Shown here piece after piece: positions 1 through 11,168 of a stretch of 64,000 nucleotides of DNA; the stretch's first letter is position 1, and each line of letters starts with the position of its first letter. This DNA comes from Lumbricus rubellus (lineage: Eukaryota > Annelida > Clitellata > Crassiclitellata > Lumbricidae). The notes under the pieces were generated by a model. It saw only the letters and a list, made by a program, of their open reading frames with translations. It was not told the DNA's origin and did no database searches. The position numbers and the translations under genes are program-made. The stretch covers positions 24,008,372 through 24,072,371 of the forward strand of contig OX243827.1 in NCBI GenBank assembly GCA_945859605.1, given 5' to 3'.

Positions 1-75
1 ATAGACAGAGACAATCAGACAGAGACAGACAGACAAACGTAGACAGAGATAGACAGACAGACAGATAGACAGCGA
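1..75. repeat. degenerate ACAG/AGAC microsatellite
   Basis: The window opens inside a run of cagacaga-type tetranucleotides with scattered substitutions. It has no coding signal. The same motif recurs at about 13.0, 31.6, 35.1, 42.1 kb and in both duplicated blocks. Confidence 0.85.
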
Positions 76-441
76 CATAAAAATACTATCTGCACGGCGG
101 TAGAGCATATTTCCAACTCACCAGCTTATCGCAAAAGACATGATGAAACGCGTTTCAACTTTCGCCCAACCATCGCCTCATTTTACTCCAACGCTTCTAA
201 GCAACGACCGTGAAAGCCAGGGCCCTATTATACACGTATAATTATGTCATTCACTGCAGCATACATTTAAATGTCTAACCATTGCCACATGTGTTTACAC
301 TCTACCCAGCAGATACACACATTTATTATTACCTAACAACGAGTGAAATTCCCAAAGCCTGTAAGTAGCTACTTACAATCTCCAGGGGTAGGCCCTAGTA
401 GACCTTTACTTGTGCAACGATACACAAACGGACCGCTACTG

Positions 442-620
442 TTGACTCTGTCTGTCTTTGTCTGTGTCTTTGTCTGTGTCTGTGTCTGTGTATGTGTCTT
501 TGTCTGTGTCTGTACGTTTTAGGCTTCTAACAGTGTTGACTCTGTCTGTCTTTGTCTCTGTCTGTGTCTCTGTCTGTGTCTCTGTTTGTGTCTGTAACTG
601 TCACTGTCTCTGTCTGTACG
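442..620. repeat. TCTGTG/TCTGTC microsatellite in two blocks
   Basis: Two runs of tctgtctttgtctgtg-type sequence are separated by about 35 bases, and the words gtacg and ttgactctgtctgtctttg recur on both sides. This looks like a local duplication of a short segment with its microsatellite. The open frame across it is a repeat artefact. Confidence 0.8.
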
Positions 621-2455
621 CCTTAGCACTGACCATGTTGATAGTGAACAAACAGCTGATGGAATGCATGATATGCAGACTACGATGGAAACAAGTGTAG
701 TTAAATAATAATAATAATAATACTCACGTCAAACTACACGAGATGTTGAACGCTATCAAAGTGATAGACTATAATATCGTAAAAGTCGATGATCCTTCAA
801 GTTACTCAAGTTGCAGTAATTATAGCATTCAGTCCACAAGCGAAGACCCGCTTAAGTAGTCGTTTCCGATGGCTGGGATCTTTCCCGGATGCGGTGAGGC
901 ATCACCGGTCCCAAACCGTTCCCAATGCTCGAAAATTAACCGTTAGTGTCCTGACTGTATTCACGGACTCTCCGTCTGCGTTTAGTCTCAACTCGGGTCC
1001 TGCAGGCGTCTCGTAAGTGGACCATTGGTGGTAGCCAGTGACTCAAACGCCCAACTTGGCCCAGCCCTATTGTGCTTGATGCGCTGGAAAACTGTGCACG
1101 CACCTATGCAGGCCTAGGATAAAACTACGTACATGTACAACACACACACGGTGGTGGTCTGTAGGTCCAATAAAACTAACGTCGCCCGTCTTCGGAACAA
1201 GCAAGCGATCTAGCGAGCAAGCGTGTGCCTGCTATGTATTATCTTAGCTGGCCGACAATGACAATCGTGCGCCGCTGCGGAAGGCGCACTGTGGCCTTCG
1301 CGAGAATGCTGTCGGACGTAGAAATGCCACCACACGGTCGTTCATTGAAGAGCCTTAAGACACCGGCAGACGTTGCCTGTGCAGTTCTACACTGGCCTGT
1401 GTCGCAGCCTAAGCTACTGTCTGTCGCCTGCCAATGAACGGCGCCTGCAGTTCCCATAACGTGACCGTTGTCACGTGACGCGATGCGTTCTCCTTTCTTG
1501 AACTCTGTGGTCAAGAAGGCTAGAACCACCTGTAGGCGAGCCTCTCAGAGCCCAATAAGGCCGACGGCGTAGGCTCGGTGAGTAGTAGTCGTCTAGCAGT
1601 GAAGGCTTAGTCCAACATAGTACAAGTAGCCTACTGCTGTCTTAAGACGCCCATTCTCTAAGGCGCTGTTGTTCAAAACAGTGCGACAAGTATTCTTCAA
1701 GTAGGCCCCTTGCCTATAATACGGCGCTCCAAAATGAAGTCTTACACATAGATCCAATATATTGAGTGTAAGCTTACCATTCCAATATGACGCCCCTTAA
1801 ACAGTTATCAATAGTAGTCTGCGTCCAGGAATTTTTTCCTAAAGGTCAAAGGCGTCAGTGCATGCGCACCAGCACATAGGAGAAAGAAGTGCAATTGCCT
1901 CCCTCTTCTGAAAAATCGATTCCCATTGTTTAAGCTACTAGATCTACTTAATCGTTTTCAATAAATATCTTCACACTAAATTATCAACTGTGTTAATAAC
2001 GCACATTGCACAACATTAGGATAAACTGAGATAATTATCTAGGCCCCTACATTTTTAAAGCTCTATTATAAAGTATACATGATTACGTTCGTAATTTCCC
2101 GCTTTGCAATTTTCAAGCTCCTGCTAACAATTTTAATCGTGCCCATTGTGCTTTTCCCCTCCTGCAAAAACTATTATTTTGCTGGCGTCCATGCGTAGGT
2201 ACAATACTATCGCTATGGTCTTCAAAGTCTCTAAAGATATCACTTGACAACTAAAACGTGTTCGCTGTAGACTCTGAATGCTTTCGCATGAATCAGAGCT
2301 GATAAGGGCTGAACTGTATTACAGTCAATGACGTCCCAGACTGCTCCTTGGTTGCAAATAAATGAGCTGGGTCGAAATTGTGCAGATTACAGAGGTAAAC
2401 AAAAGCAGATTGGAATCTAGTGACGTTAACATTATGTTTTGAAGACTTTAATATC
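621..2455. other. no recognisable gene
   Basis: Apart from a short (ATA)n run near 706-722 this is unique-looking sequence. The part from about 840 to 1,640 is GC-richer than its surroundings. Short open frames exist on both strands there, but none shows a recognisable domain or convincing splice structure. Confidence 0.5.
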
Positions 2456-2622
2456 AATTAATCAATCAATCAATTAATCAATCAAACAATCAATCAATTA
2501 ATTAATGAATCAAACAATCTATCAATCAATCAAGTAATCAATCAATCGCTCAATTAATTAATCAATCTATTAATTAATTGATTAATCAATCAATCAACTG
2601 ATCAGTCAATCAATCAAGTCAA
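2456..2622. repeat. (AATC)n microsatellite
   Basis: Imperfect tandem aatcaatcaatt tetranucleotides run for about 165 bases, interrupted by attaatta variants. Confidence 0.9.
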
Positions 2623-3689
2623 AATATCTTGAGCCCCACTTTTATTTCAAATAGATTCGATTAAATTGTTCCCAGTCGGAGACAAAATCTCAGACCAAAA
2701 GCAATAAGCGAGCTCAGATATAATCAAAGAAAAAACGCTGATTCAAGCAAAATATTGCAGATACAATTAACAGGCTTACCAGAAGAAAATAGTCCCGATT
2801 CATAATAAATTATCTTTAAAAAAATTAAACTACTTGGCTTCTAATGTTAGAAGAAGTGCTTAATGTCGGTTTCAACCCCTAACAACTGAAACTCTGCTTC
2901 TCGGCAAAGTATAAGAAGTGAATTTTATCAACTCCGGTGTCACGTGTATTTTAACCCCCCCACCCCCACCCCCATAGAGCTATCCGGGAGATGAATTAAT
3001 CTATCCCCCTCATATCTATCTGTTCTTAAGTGTTCTATGTGCTCTAAAAACCAAAGCAAACAAAATTACTTAGTACACGCTTAAACATACCGTCCTGTAG
3101 GCTGTTAGTGTCATGGTTCAAAACAAAGCAGATGGAAGTTAATTTGTAAAAATAAATACACGCGCAAGTGCGCCATTTTCAAGTTCTCTTCAACTGGGGA
3201 ATTCGATTAATACGGGGGATACCCTATTTCGGTACAGTGTCCCTGTAAGAATAATTAATTAAAGAACACGTGAGTAGCGCGTTAGTGTTTAGTAAACGGC
3301 TCGTGGTGTTCACTGTCACGTCACTCACGTGGTCGTTGATTGGTTTCAGCGCTCGACTTGCAAAGCAGAGAGTAGGCCCTACGGAATAGATTAAGGCTTA
3401 ATTAAGCGTATACACAAGTACACACGTATGCATAATAATGCTGTCTGCTATGGTTACACTGTTGTTGGTTACATTATACACGGACGCTGAGGAATGCGGA
3501 GGTCCTTCATTTGTGGTTTAATTACGAGTCAACGATCCTGAATGCCATATTAAGTTGCCGTTAAATATTGGAAACCGCCATAGCAACTCACTAACTCATT
3601 GACTGATTGTTAAATACCATCGATCTATTCTTGGTCATCAGACAAGGACGCCTACTAGTTGCGTAGCAATGATGATAACAAAAACAACA
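2623..3689. other. no recognisable gene
   Basis: AT-rich unique sequence with a C-rich stretch near 2957-2975. I see no coding, RNA or transposon signal. Confidence 0.45.
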
Positions 3690-3691
3690 AC

Positions 3692-3732
<41 letters not shown>

Positions 3733-3736
3733 CGAC

Positions 3737-3822
<86 letters not shown>

Positions 3823-3905
3823 CGACGACGACGATGATGATGATGATGACGACGACGACGACAATGATGATGATGATGGCGATGATAATAATAACATTGA
3901 TAATA
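3690..3905. repeat. (GAT)n trinucleotide microsatellite
   Basis: About 200 bases of gatgat repeats contain a few (GAC)n interruptions and end in (AAT)n. The apparent poly-Asp, poly-Met and poly-Ser open frames on both strands are products of the repeat. Similar arrays lie near 17.95 and 18.66 kb. Confidence 0.95.
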
Positions 3906-4919
3906 ATAATAATCTTCGTTTTATTTCAAACTGGCACAACGCAGAATAGTTATAATTCATAATGTGAACGGACGATCATATTAAGTAGTTATTACAGGAG
4001 TCGAATTTAGGTCTAACTGTCTACACCCATCCATGACATCTGCCGAGTGGAAGATTGAGTGGACTTAGAAGGGTACGTAGCTTGAAGTGATCGGCATTCA
4101 TGCGTTCTTCGTGATAAAGCATCTACCACTGCCCTGATTTCAAAAGAACCCCTCCTAGCTATCGATACTAATTAATTACTTGAGGTATGTGATTTAAGCC
4201 TACTAATAATTACGCCCGTTGAAACATTGCATTTTTCTCATTCCATGAGATTTCTGATCATCGTATTGATTACGTCTGTAGAGTTCGAAAGCGTTCCGCT
4301 TTTTGGCCGTCAAACTTTAATCACAACTCGTTTCAATAATAATTTTTATCACCGAGATTAAACACAGGGTGTGACTTGCCCCCCCCCCCAAATTGGTACA
4401 GTGACCAATCCCTCGCCGGGTGTTGGCTGCAACTGGGTGGGTCAAATGATAAATCCATGCGACATAGAACACTAATTAAGCTAGTATAATCTAACATGTA
4501 TGAATTTATCAGAAGCATTACGATAGTTAGCTATGCAAGGATTAACATACCGTCTGCGTTAATATCGTCGATGCTTGACTTGTATCAAATCAACATGACG
4601 CTGCGCATTGCAAACAAATACTTCAGCACAAGACCCAGAAGAAACATGGCAGAGACTTTACGCTTTATCAACATACAGGGCGAGAATTGAGAAAGTTGGG
4701 GGCTTTACCCCACGTATTTTTATATTGCCTCAAATTAAAGTCTTCGTTGCGCACCCCAACACCAGGTGGATCGTAGTCTGACCCTCAGTTATTTGTCGAC
4801 AACTCAAATACTGACCTCACTGTGAAGTGGTGCTGATCGAAAAAGCACCGCTGTAGCCCTACTTGCAATAAATAAGTTACAGTAAGTTCAATAATAATAT
4901 TAGCCTATATCTTGTAGCT
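3906..4919. other. no recognisable gene
   Basis: Unique-looking sequence with a run of C at 4380-4390. Short open frames here show no recognisable motif. Confidence 0.45.
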
Positions 4920-4923
4920 TTAA

Positions 4924-4986
4924 CCCTTTAATGCCGTGATGGTAGTAAATGGTATGGGAAATCCTATACCCTCCGGCATTAAAGGG
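4924..4986. mobile_element. 63-bp piggyBac-type MITE with TTAA target duplication
   Basis: The element starts CCCTTTAATGCC and ends GGCATTAAAGGG, a 12-bp perfect inverted terminus. It is flanked on both sides by TTAA (4920-4923 and 4987-4990). TTAA duplication with CCC-starting ends is the piggyBac pattern. Two relatives of the same 63-bp length lie at 22250-22312 and 57302-57364, so this is a dispersed family. It has no coding capacity. Confidence 0.75.
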
Positions 4987-5188
4987 TTAATGACCAATTT
5001 ATTTGCTATATAGAATTATAGATCTATAGTTCCTTTGCTCGTTAGCTTGTACCTCCCCTATGCGCAACCATGCCTTTTCGATGATAGTAGGCTACTCTCG
5101 ACTTGCCATGGCCTCCCCTTTACGTTTCGCTCCCTTTCTAAAGAGTTTCTTCTCTGACATTCCGCCTTCATCTTAAGACATTTTTTTT

Positions 5189-5252
5189 GGACGCGCTAAT
5201 GGTTGGGAGCGCCTATGAGAAGTCTTCTTAAAGAGGCGCTATACAAATGATT
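5189..5252 (+). mobile_element. SINE-like 3' tail fragment
   Basis: The words gggagcgcctatgagaag and aggcgctatacaaat match the 3' part of the SINEs at 22.4, 29.7 and 57.4 kb (gagcgcctctgagtag, ggggcgctataac). No tRNA-like head is visible here. Other such tails lie near 14664-14712 and 42733-42800. Confidence 0.45.
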
Positions 5253-5371
5253 TAATTAGTTAATTAATTAATCATTACGATTATTGTCCTCTTTAGACGT
5301 CACATCGCAACCAGGTAGCCTACAAGATTGAGTTTTAAAAATTAGAATATGAGTGTGTTACTGTCATGACT

Positions 5372-5651
5372 ACTGGCCTAGTTAGCTATACCGGTAAGCG
5401 AGAGCGGCATACGTGTGTTGGTTGCAACGGACTGCGGTTCAAGCCCCGGGCTGGGAGTTGACATTCAGAGATTTAGATATATCAGGCTAGCACGTGTGGG
5501 ACGCAGGGCGCAAGCTGTTGAGGAGCGACCTTGGGCAAGTTGTTTACCCATCATTGTCTGTGGGGGAAGGCAACGGGAAACCACCTCACTCATCTCATCC
5601 CCCCAGGTGACGGAAGCCATAGGACCTGCCTTCGGGCAGAGAAACATCATC
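5372..5651 (+). mobile_element. tRNA-derived SINE with perfect 12-bp target duplication
   Basis: A 280-bp body is flanked by actgtcatgact at 5360-5371 and 5652-5663, an exact 12-bp direct repeat expected from LINE-type integration. Near its 5' end are an A-box-like TAGCTATACCGG and a B-box-like GGTTCAAGCCC about 50 bases later, the internal RNA polymerase III promoter of a tRNA-derived head. It then continues gaccttgggcaagt, a word shared with the other SINE family in this window. The open frames through it are not genes. Confidence 0.8.
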
Positions 5652-5663
5652 ACTGTCATGACT

Positions 5664-6491
5664 TTATTACTCCTTAAGTATTGCGGATTAATTGAGTTTT
5701 TCCCGATTTGCCAAAGTGGGCACGAAGTAGGCCTACAAACATCGTTAAAACTTAACCTTCAATTTTCTTCTTTTCCCCCGTGATCTATTCTTGTCCACTT
5801 CCCTATTATATTTACTCTTATCATGACTTTCACCTTTATCTCTTGTTGACATAATATTTATACGAGCAGCCAATGACGTTACTTCGCTTAACTGACCTAG
5901 TTCTTTGACCAATAGCATTACACCTATTTCAATGTTGACCTACTTTTAAGCGTACCTGTGACTCGTCTATTGCCTATTGTATATCATTGATTACAATGTC
6001 GCTAAATTTAATGTATTTATACGACACTTTAATAACATGGTCCCTTAACGAACTATTAAACTTGATATAATATAGGCCATAATATATAAATATATAACAT
6101 ATAATTATATTTATATGTGTATTTTCTATACTTATATATAAACATATATATATAATTATATATACACTGTGTATATATAAATATTCGACGCTGATATTAC
6201 TTTAGCCCAGTTTAACACGTTTACGTTATAACTACATGTATGCACAAAATGTATGTATGTATATCATATATATATATATACATACATAATTATAATATCA
6301 TTTTATATCCCTATACTTGATGCTGCGAAGAATGAAAGAATGGCGTTACTGGAAGTTGAAACCTGCCGAAGGACACAGAATTTAAAAGAAGAAGAGGATA
6401 GCTGATACAATGGCCAATGATGCATGCTTGTGTTGTGCAAGGAATAACGTGTGGGTGTGTTTGTGCTTTGGTGTTTGAGTGCGTGCGTACT

Positions 6492-6523
<32 letters not shown>

Positions 6524-7000
6524 CGTGCGTGGGGACTATGTGTGTATGCGTGTGTGGATTGATACTAAACCAGTCTGCATGTAAACTTTCTCCATTCAGT
6601 CCGCAAAGATAGAGCGGTCAACAGCCAGAGAATTTTTTGTCTCCAGTTATGTAAACAATGTAGGTCTATAATATGACAAACGGCAGCCTATACAGTGTAT
6701 ACACAGTACGACGTCTGCCATGTGTTCAAAGGAACGCTTGTAAACAAATCATCAATTAATATGTTACATTTATTGTGGACGGAAACCATCCGCCACTGCA
6801 CAAGCTATTTTACTATAAGTGCTACGCCGTCAGGACTTCTTTAAAATAGTTTATGTATCATAACCATGACATACAGTAATTAACATTGAGTTGATGTTGT
6901 GGAAGTGTTTTTCTGTTCGTATTTCTTAATAGTAGTATATGGAACTGAACTCCATGAATGATGTGACACTCATGCGAAAAGAGAATGACGCTCATCCCAC
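5664..7000. other. AT-rich DNA with TATA and GT repeats, no gene
   Basis: Runs of tatatata lie at about 6060-6300 and a GT/GC-rich microsatellite at about 6490-6550. No coding region can be supported. Confidence 0.6.
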
Positions 7001-7002
7001 TC

Positions 7003-7127
7003 AAAACTCAAAACTCAAAACTCAAAACTCAAAACTCAAAACTCAAAACTCAAAACTCAAAACTCAAAACTCAAAACTCAAAACTCAAAACTCAAAACTC
7101 AAAACTCAAAACTCAAAACTCAAAACT
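7003..7127. repeat. (TCAAAAC)n heptanucleotide array
   Basis: About 17 near-perfect copies of a 7-bp unit end directly at the left target duplication of the hAT MITE at 7134. Being period 7, it reads open in several frames and gives false KLKTQNS-type peptides. Confidence 0.95.
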
Positions 7128-7133
7128 CGTCTG

Positions 7134-7328
7134 CAGAGCTGTTTTTAAGGAATTTTTAGAACTGCACAACTCTTTATTTTCCTTCCCATCCTCCATGGTA
7201 AATTACTTCCAATCAGAAGACAATGACCTTTTTTGCTAGTTTTAACTGTATAGAAGTGCTTCTACAACTGCACAAATTTATTTAGAACTGCACATTTTGT
7301 GTGACAACTGCACGTTAAAAAAGCCCTG
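7134..7328. mobile_element. hAT-type MITE, family A copy 1
   Basis: This 195-bp element begins CAGAGCTGTTTTTAA and ends TTAAAAAAGCCCTG. It is about 85-90% identical by eye to the copy at 13847-14042. Flanks are ctcgtctg and ctcgtcca, an 8-bp target duplication with the last two bases diverged. CAG-starting ends and 8-bp duplications are the hAT pattern. It is non-coding. Confidence 0.75.
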
Positions 7329-7817
7329 CTCGTCCACAGTTTCTATCTTGCTCACCCTCCGCTCTTTCGCTCATTTCTTAATCAATTTAATTGCATTTAT
7401 AATGATTGTCCAACAACAGTTACTGTAGTCTCGTCGTTTCAGCTATAACTGTCGCAAGAGAAACCTCTTCGCAATTCAATATACAGCAGACAACTCAATT
7501 AACATATTAACGACAGACTATTTATTGCTCTCTAGGTAACATGTTGTTCATTTTTTTATTGTGGCTGATGCAAGACGATGCAATGCTCAAATAACATGAA
7601 ATAAAATATAGTGATTCAAGTAAATTTAATCGATAAATCTCTTTAATTTAATTGCGATTAATTTGGTTAACGTTACAACTGACAAAATGTCAAAAATGGT
7701 GTCACTTATCTAGTTAGCCTACTGTTTGTTTGCTCCGAAAAAAGTGAATAGAACTGGGTGTTTGCAACGAAAATAGTTTATTTTTAATTTGTTGCCATCA
7801 ACTTTAATCTCAACTGC
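7329..7817. other. no recognisable gene
   Basis: AT-rich unique sequence between two hAT insertions. I see no coding or RNA signal. Confidence 0.45.
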
Positions 7818-7954
7818 AAAATCATCAGTGGCGGCACCAGACCCTTTTTGTAGCCAGGGCATAACCAGGGCAGTCACACAAGTAACCAGGGCAGAGGTCG
7901 AGTCGCGTGCTCGGTAGTACGGGCTTACGTAATCTTAAAATTTGGCGCTACCGT

Positions 7955-8168
7955 CAGGGCCGGATTATGGCATGTTCAACATGTTTGGCCGAACAGGGGC
8001 CCGTACACTGTAAAGGGCCCCCACACATGCGAATTTTTTTAGAGGAAACAATAATTGATATATTCTGCCGTAATTTCGATCAGACTGAAAAATGTCATCA
8101 CATTTTTTGGCCGAAGATCGGCCAACAAATTTTCAGAACAGGGCCCCACATTTCTTATTCCGGCCCTG
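7955..8168. mobile_element. nested hAT-type MITE (214 bp)
   Basis: Ends CAGGGCCGGATTATG and CTTATTCCGGCCCTG form a clear inverted repeat. The 8-bp target duplication gctaccgt is exact at 7947-7954 and 8169-8176. It sits wholly inside the larger hAT element, so it inserted later. The open frame across it is a read-through product. Confidence 0.9.
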
Positions 8169-8301
8169 GCTACCGTGCTCGCCATAAAGTGATGCCACTG
8201 CTGACTTTTCCACTAGATCTGGAGTTTTTGGACTTCGTCTAAGTTTCTGTTGGGGGGGGGGGGGGAAATTCCGGGTGTATTTTAGTTACTAGACCATTGT
8301 A

Positions 8302-9025
8302 CACTGTGTCCGGATAAAAGTAGAACACACAAAAGTGTCAGAACTCCGTAAAAACTGATGGGATTTGTCTGAAATTTTAAATACATCACCAGTGACCATA
8401 TTTACACGAGATCCTAAAGCCGATTAGAAATATTCGAATTTTCCAACATGGAAACCTGAAAGGAAGGGAAATTCAGCTATATAATAGTGTGCTCAAATTG
8501 TCCTGCTTGTTCACGACCGTAATAGCCATAGACGCTACTGTTCTATAGTCCGGTGGATAATCACGTGGTCAAACAGCTGCCACTCTTCAAACAGACGCGT
8601 CCTACGGCCATCGATGTCATGAATACGGGATCGAAAAACGCGCTCCTCTTTTACATGTGCTCCGAAGCAAGGTCTGGACTGCTGGACGGCCACAGCTACG
8701 GAATATGAAGCCGAGTGTCTCCCTGTACAGCTATTCATCTACTACGTCTACGGTCGTGTGTTCGAGAACAAGGAGGACATTTTGAGCACCATAGCCTATA
8801 TAGCTGAATTTGACTTTTTCAGGTTTCTATGTTGGAAAGTTCAATTTTTCGGTGCTGCAACGCAAACGCTCATAAATTTGTCAAACTCATGAATATTTAT
8901 AATTGGCGTTAGATCTCGTGTAAATATGGTCACTGGTGCTGTGTTTAAAATTTCAGGCAAAATCTAAACCTTTTGACCGAATTATGACGCTTTTTTCTAC
9001 GTTCTACTTTTAACCGAACACAATG
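8302..9025 (-). mobile_element. Tc1/mariner relic with long inverted repeats
   Basis: The ends are CACTGTGTCCGGATAAAAGT on the left and, in reverse complement, CATTGTGTTCGGTTAAAAGT. Both are bounded by TA (8300-8301, 9026-9027), the Tc1/mariner target. The inverted repeats are unusually long, about 240 bp, and diverged by roughly 15-20% by eye. Between them only a decayed C-terminal transposase fragment remains. It is nested in the hAT element. Confidence 0.8.
8535..8738 (-). pseudogene. fragment of mariner-type transposase C-terminus
   Basis: The minus-strand frame contains IHDIDGRRTRLFEEWQLFDH followed by VIIHRTIEQ. This follows the pattern at the C-terminus of mariner-like transposases (hD-E/D-xRL-EEW-xxxD-xxII-xxAI-xQW). 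The catalytic DDE region is absent, and the frame stops just before the expected tail. It cannot encode an active enzyme. Family assignment rests on the motif and on the surrounding TA-flanked inverted repeats. Confidence 0.6.
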
Positions 9026-9264
9026 TATTTACAACGCATGAACATTCTGCATGTGCACTGAGCATTGCAACAGACTCTGTATTTATAGTGAAATTCAATG
9101 TAAAAGGGTTCTGCTACATACTTTTTGTTCCACTAATTTTAATTTGAAACTTCACAATCAAGATCTTACGTTGTCAATTCACGAATAATTTATAATCTGC
9201 GTGGTGAAGCAGAGGAATAGCTCTTCGCAGAAATGAACCGTTTCGACATTTTAATATATAGGAA

Positions 9265-9665
9265 AAGCCCTGCCAGAACTTTTTCCTTGCCAGAATTTTT
9301 CCCTATCAGAACTTTTGCCCTGCGAGAACTTTTGCCATGTCAGAATTTTGGCCTACCAGAATTTAGGCCCTGCCGGAATTTTTGCTTTCCAGAACCTTTG
9401 TCTGCCAGAATTTTTCCCTATATTAGAATGTTTGCCCTGCCTGAATTTTTCCATGTCAGAACTTTTGCCCTGCCAGAATTTTGGCTCTGACAGAATTTTT
9501 CTCTGAGCACTAGAACTATTGCCTTCCCGAATGAAGTTTTCATTCCAGATGTGCACAGTAAGAAACAATATGCCTGAACAAATTCTGGCAGGGCAAAATT
9601 TCTGGCAGGGCAACGACCAGGGCAACAGGCAGGGCAAAGGCTTTTTTGGCAGGGCATTTGCCCTG
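9265..9665. repeat. inverted array of TTTTGCCCTGCCAGAA units in a hAT element
   Basis: From about 9265 to 9500 a 16-17-bp unit (tttgccctgccagaatt and variants) repeats about a dozen times. From about 9580 to 9665 the opposite orientation (ttctggcagggcaaaa) appears. The array can fold on itself and lies subterminally in the hAT element. Short open frames on both strands are artefacts. Confidence 0.8.
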
Positions 9666-9769
9666 CCATGCCCTGGCGTAGCGCCGCCACTGAAAATCAT
9701 CGATTCATTTTCCACTCAACGTTTCACATTTAGTATCATCATTCACCATAGCATTCTGTTTGCTCCTTA

Positions 9770-10080
9770 ATTTAAATGATATCAAGAAATAGCTAAGAAA
9801 ATCATTCTAAAATTAATCGAATAAGCCACAATTTCAAAGATTACTCGACCAATTGATCGTTAAAATATTAATTGAATAAGCCAAAAATTAATCAAATAAA
9901 TTTTTTACGATAAATCGATCAATTAATTGTTAAAATATTCATTTGAAAAACTAAAAATTAATCGATTAAAAATTTAACGATTAATAGGCCAATTAATCGT
10001 CGAAAACAATCGAATCATCAAAAAATTAATCGAATAAATTTGTAACGATTACTCCACCAATTAATCGTTAAAATCCACCG
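9770..10080. repeat. degenerate AT-rich tandem repeat (unit about 65 bp)
   Basis: The words aattaatcgaataa, aacgatta and ccaattaatcgttaaaat recur about four times at 60-70-bp spacing with heavy divergence. The origin is not clear. It lies just outside the hAT element. Confidence 0.55.
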
Positions 10081-10469
10081 TCCTAAAATAGACACCAAGA
10101 CGCCTATATTAAAAAGAGGCGTCAGTTCCTGCGGTCATGTCTTGTACTTGGAATCTGTGTTTTTGGGCGTAACCGCCTTCATAGCTGTTCACATGTAAAT
10201 CAACGTCCTACATGTACATACGATTGCTAAGATGACGATATTTCCTCTCCCACTTCTTAACCCGCACCTGATATCACTACTATTATGTCGATCATGCAAC
10301 GGTTCAAAGTTCCAGCAGTGTAGGTTTTAAACGGAAATAAACGAGTTTGAGTGTAGTTTGATATCCGATAAGCTTCGGATAAGGGATCGGCGTACTTCAA
10401 CAAGGGAAAGAATTATGACGCCATATAAATAGTTGCATGTCATTGTTATTGCTCTTGTTATTTATTAGC

Positions 10470-10674
10470 ATCAATGTTAATACTATCACTACTGCTACTG
10501 CTGCTGCTACAACAACGGCAACAACTACTACCACTAGTACCACTATTACTACTAGTATACTTCTACTGCTACTGCTACTGCCACTGCTGCTTCTACTACT
10601 CTACTACTGCCACCGCCACCGCCGCCGCCGCCGCCATCACCACCACCACCCCCACCACCACCACCACCACTACC

Positions 10675-10723
<49 letters not shown>

Positions 10724-10854
10724 CTATGGCTGCTGCTACTGCTGCTGCTACTGCTGCTGCTACTGCAGCTACTGCTGCTACTGCTACCTGCTGCTACTGC
10801 TGCTACTGGTGCCACTGCTGCTACTGGTGCCACTGCTACTACTACTAGTACTGT

Positions 10855-10908
<54 letters not shown>

Positions 10909-10987
10909 CACTACCACTACCACTACCACTACCACTACCACAACTACAACCACTACTACTACAACTACTAAACTACTACAAAAGTAG

Positions 10988-11024
<37 letters not shown>

Positions 11025-11168
11025 GCTACTGCTACTGCTACTGCTACTACTACTACTACTACTACCACTACCACTACTACTACTACCACTACTACTACTA
11101 CTACCACTAATAGTACTACCATATACTACAACTACTAGTACTACTACTACTACCACCACTACTACTTT
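10470..11168. repeat. compound (CTA)/(CTG)/(CCA)n trinucleotide tract
   Basis: About 700 bases are almost wholly trinucleotide repeats: ctactgctg, then ccgccgcc and ccaccacc, then actactact. All frames on both strands stay open and yield Leu-, Thr-, Val- or Ser-rich peptides that should not be called genes. Confidence 0.95.

Larger units (their letters stand above)
7826..9692. mobile_element. non-autonomous hAT element (1,867 bp) hosting nested transposons
   Basis: The ends are CAGTGGCGGCACC and GCGCCGCCACTG, with an exact 8-bp target duplication aaaatcat at 7818-7825 and 9693-9700. Only the outer ~10 bp form a clean inverted repeat. Internally, ccagggca words on the left face a large array of ccctgccagaa words on the right. 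The element carries a hAT MITE (7955-8168) and a Tc1/mariner relic (8302-9025), so its own length without them is about 900 bp. No hAT transposase frame is present, so it must have been moved in trans. Confidence 0.85.

Noticed and set aside
1239..1529. 96-codon minus-strand frame in a GC-richer region
   Set aside because: No domain, no splice context and no copy elsewhere; chance frames of this size are expected.
3655..3962. Open frames of poly-Asp, poly-Met and poly-Ser on both strands
   Set aside because: They are translations of a (GAT)n microsatellite; all frames are open because the repeat lacks stop codons.
7003..7127. Possible CRISPR-like or telomere-like array
   Set aside because: The 7-bp unit TCAAAAC has no spacers and does not match known telomere repeats; it is a simple heptanucleotide array.
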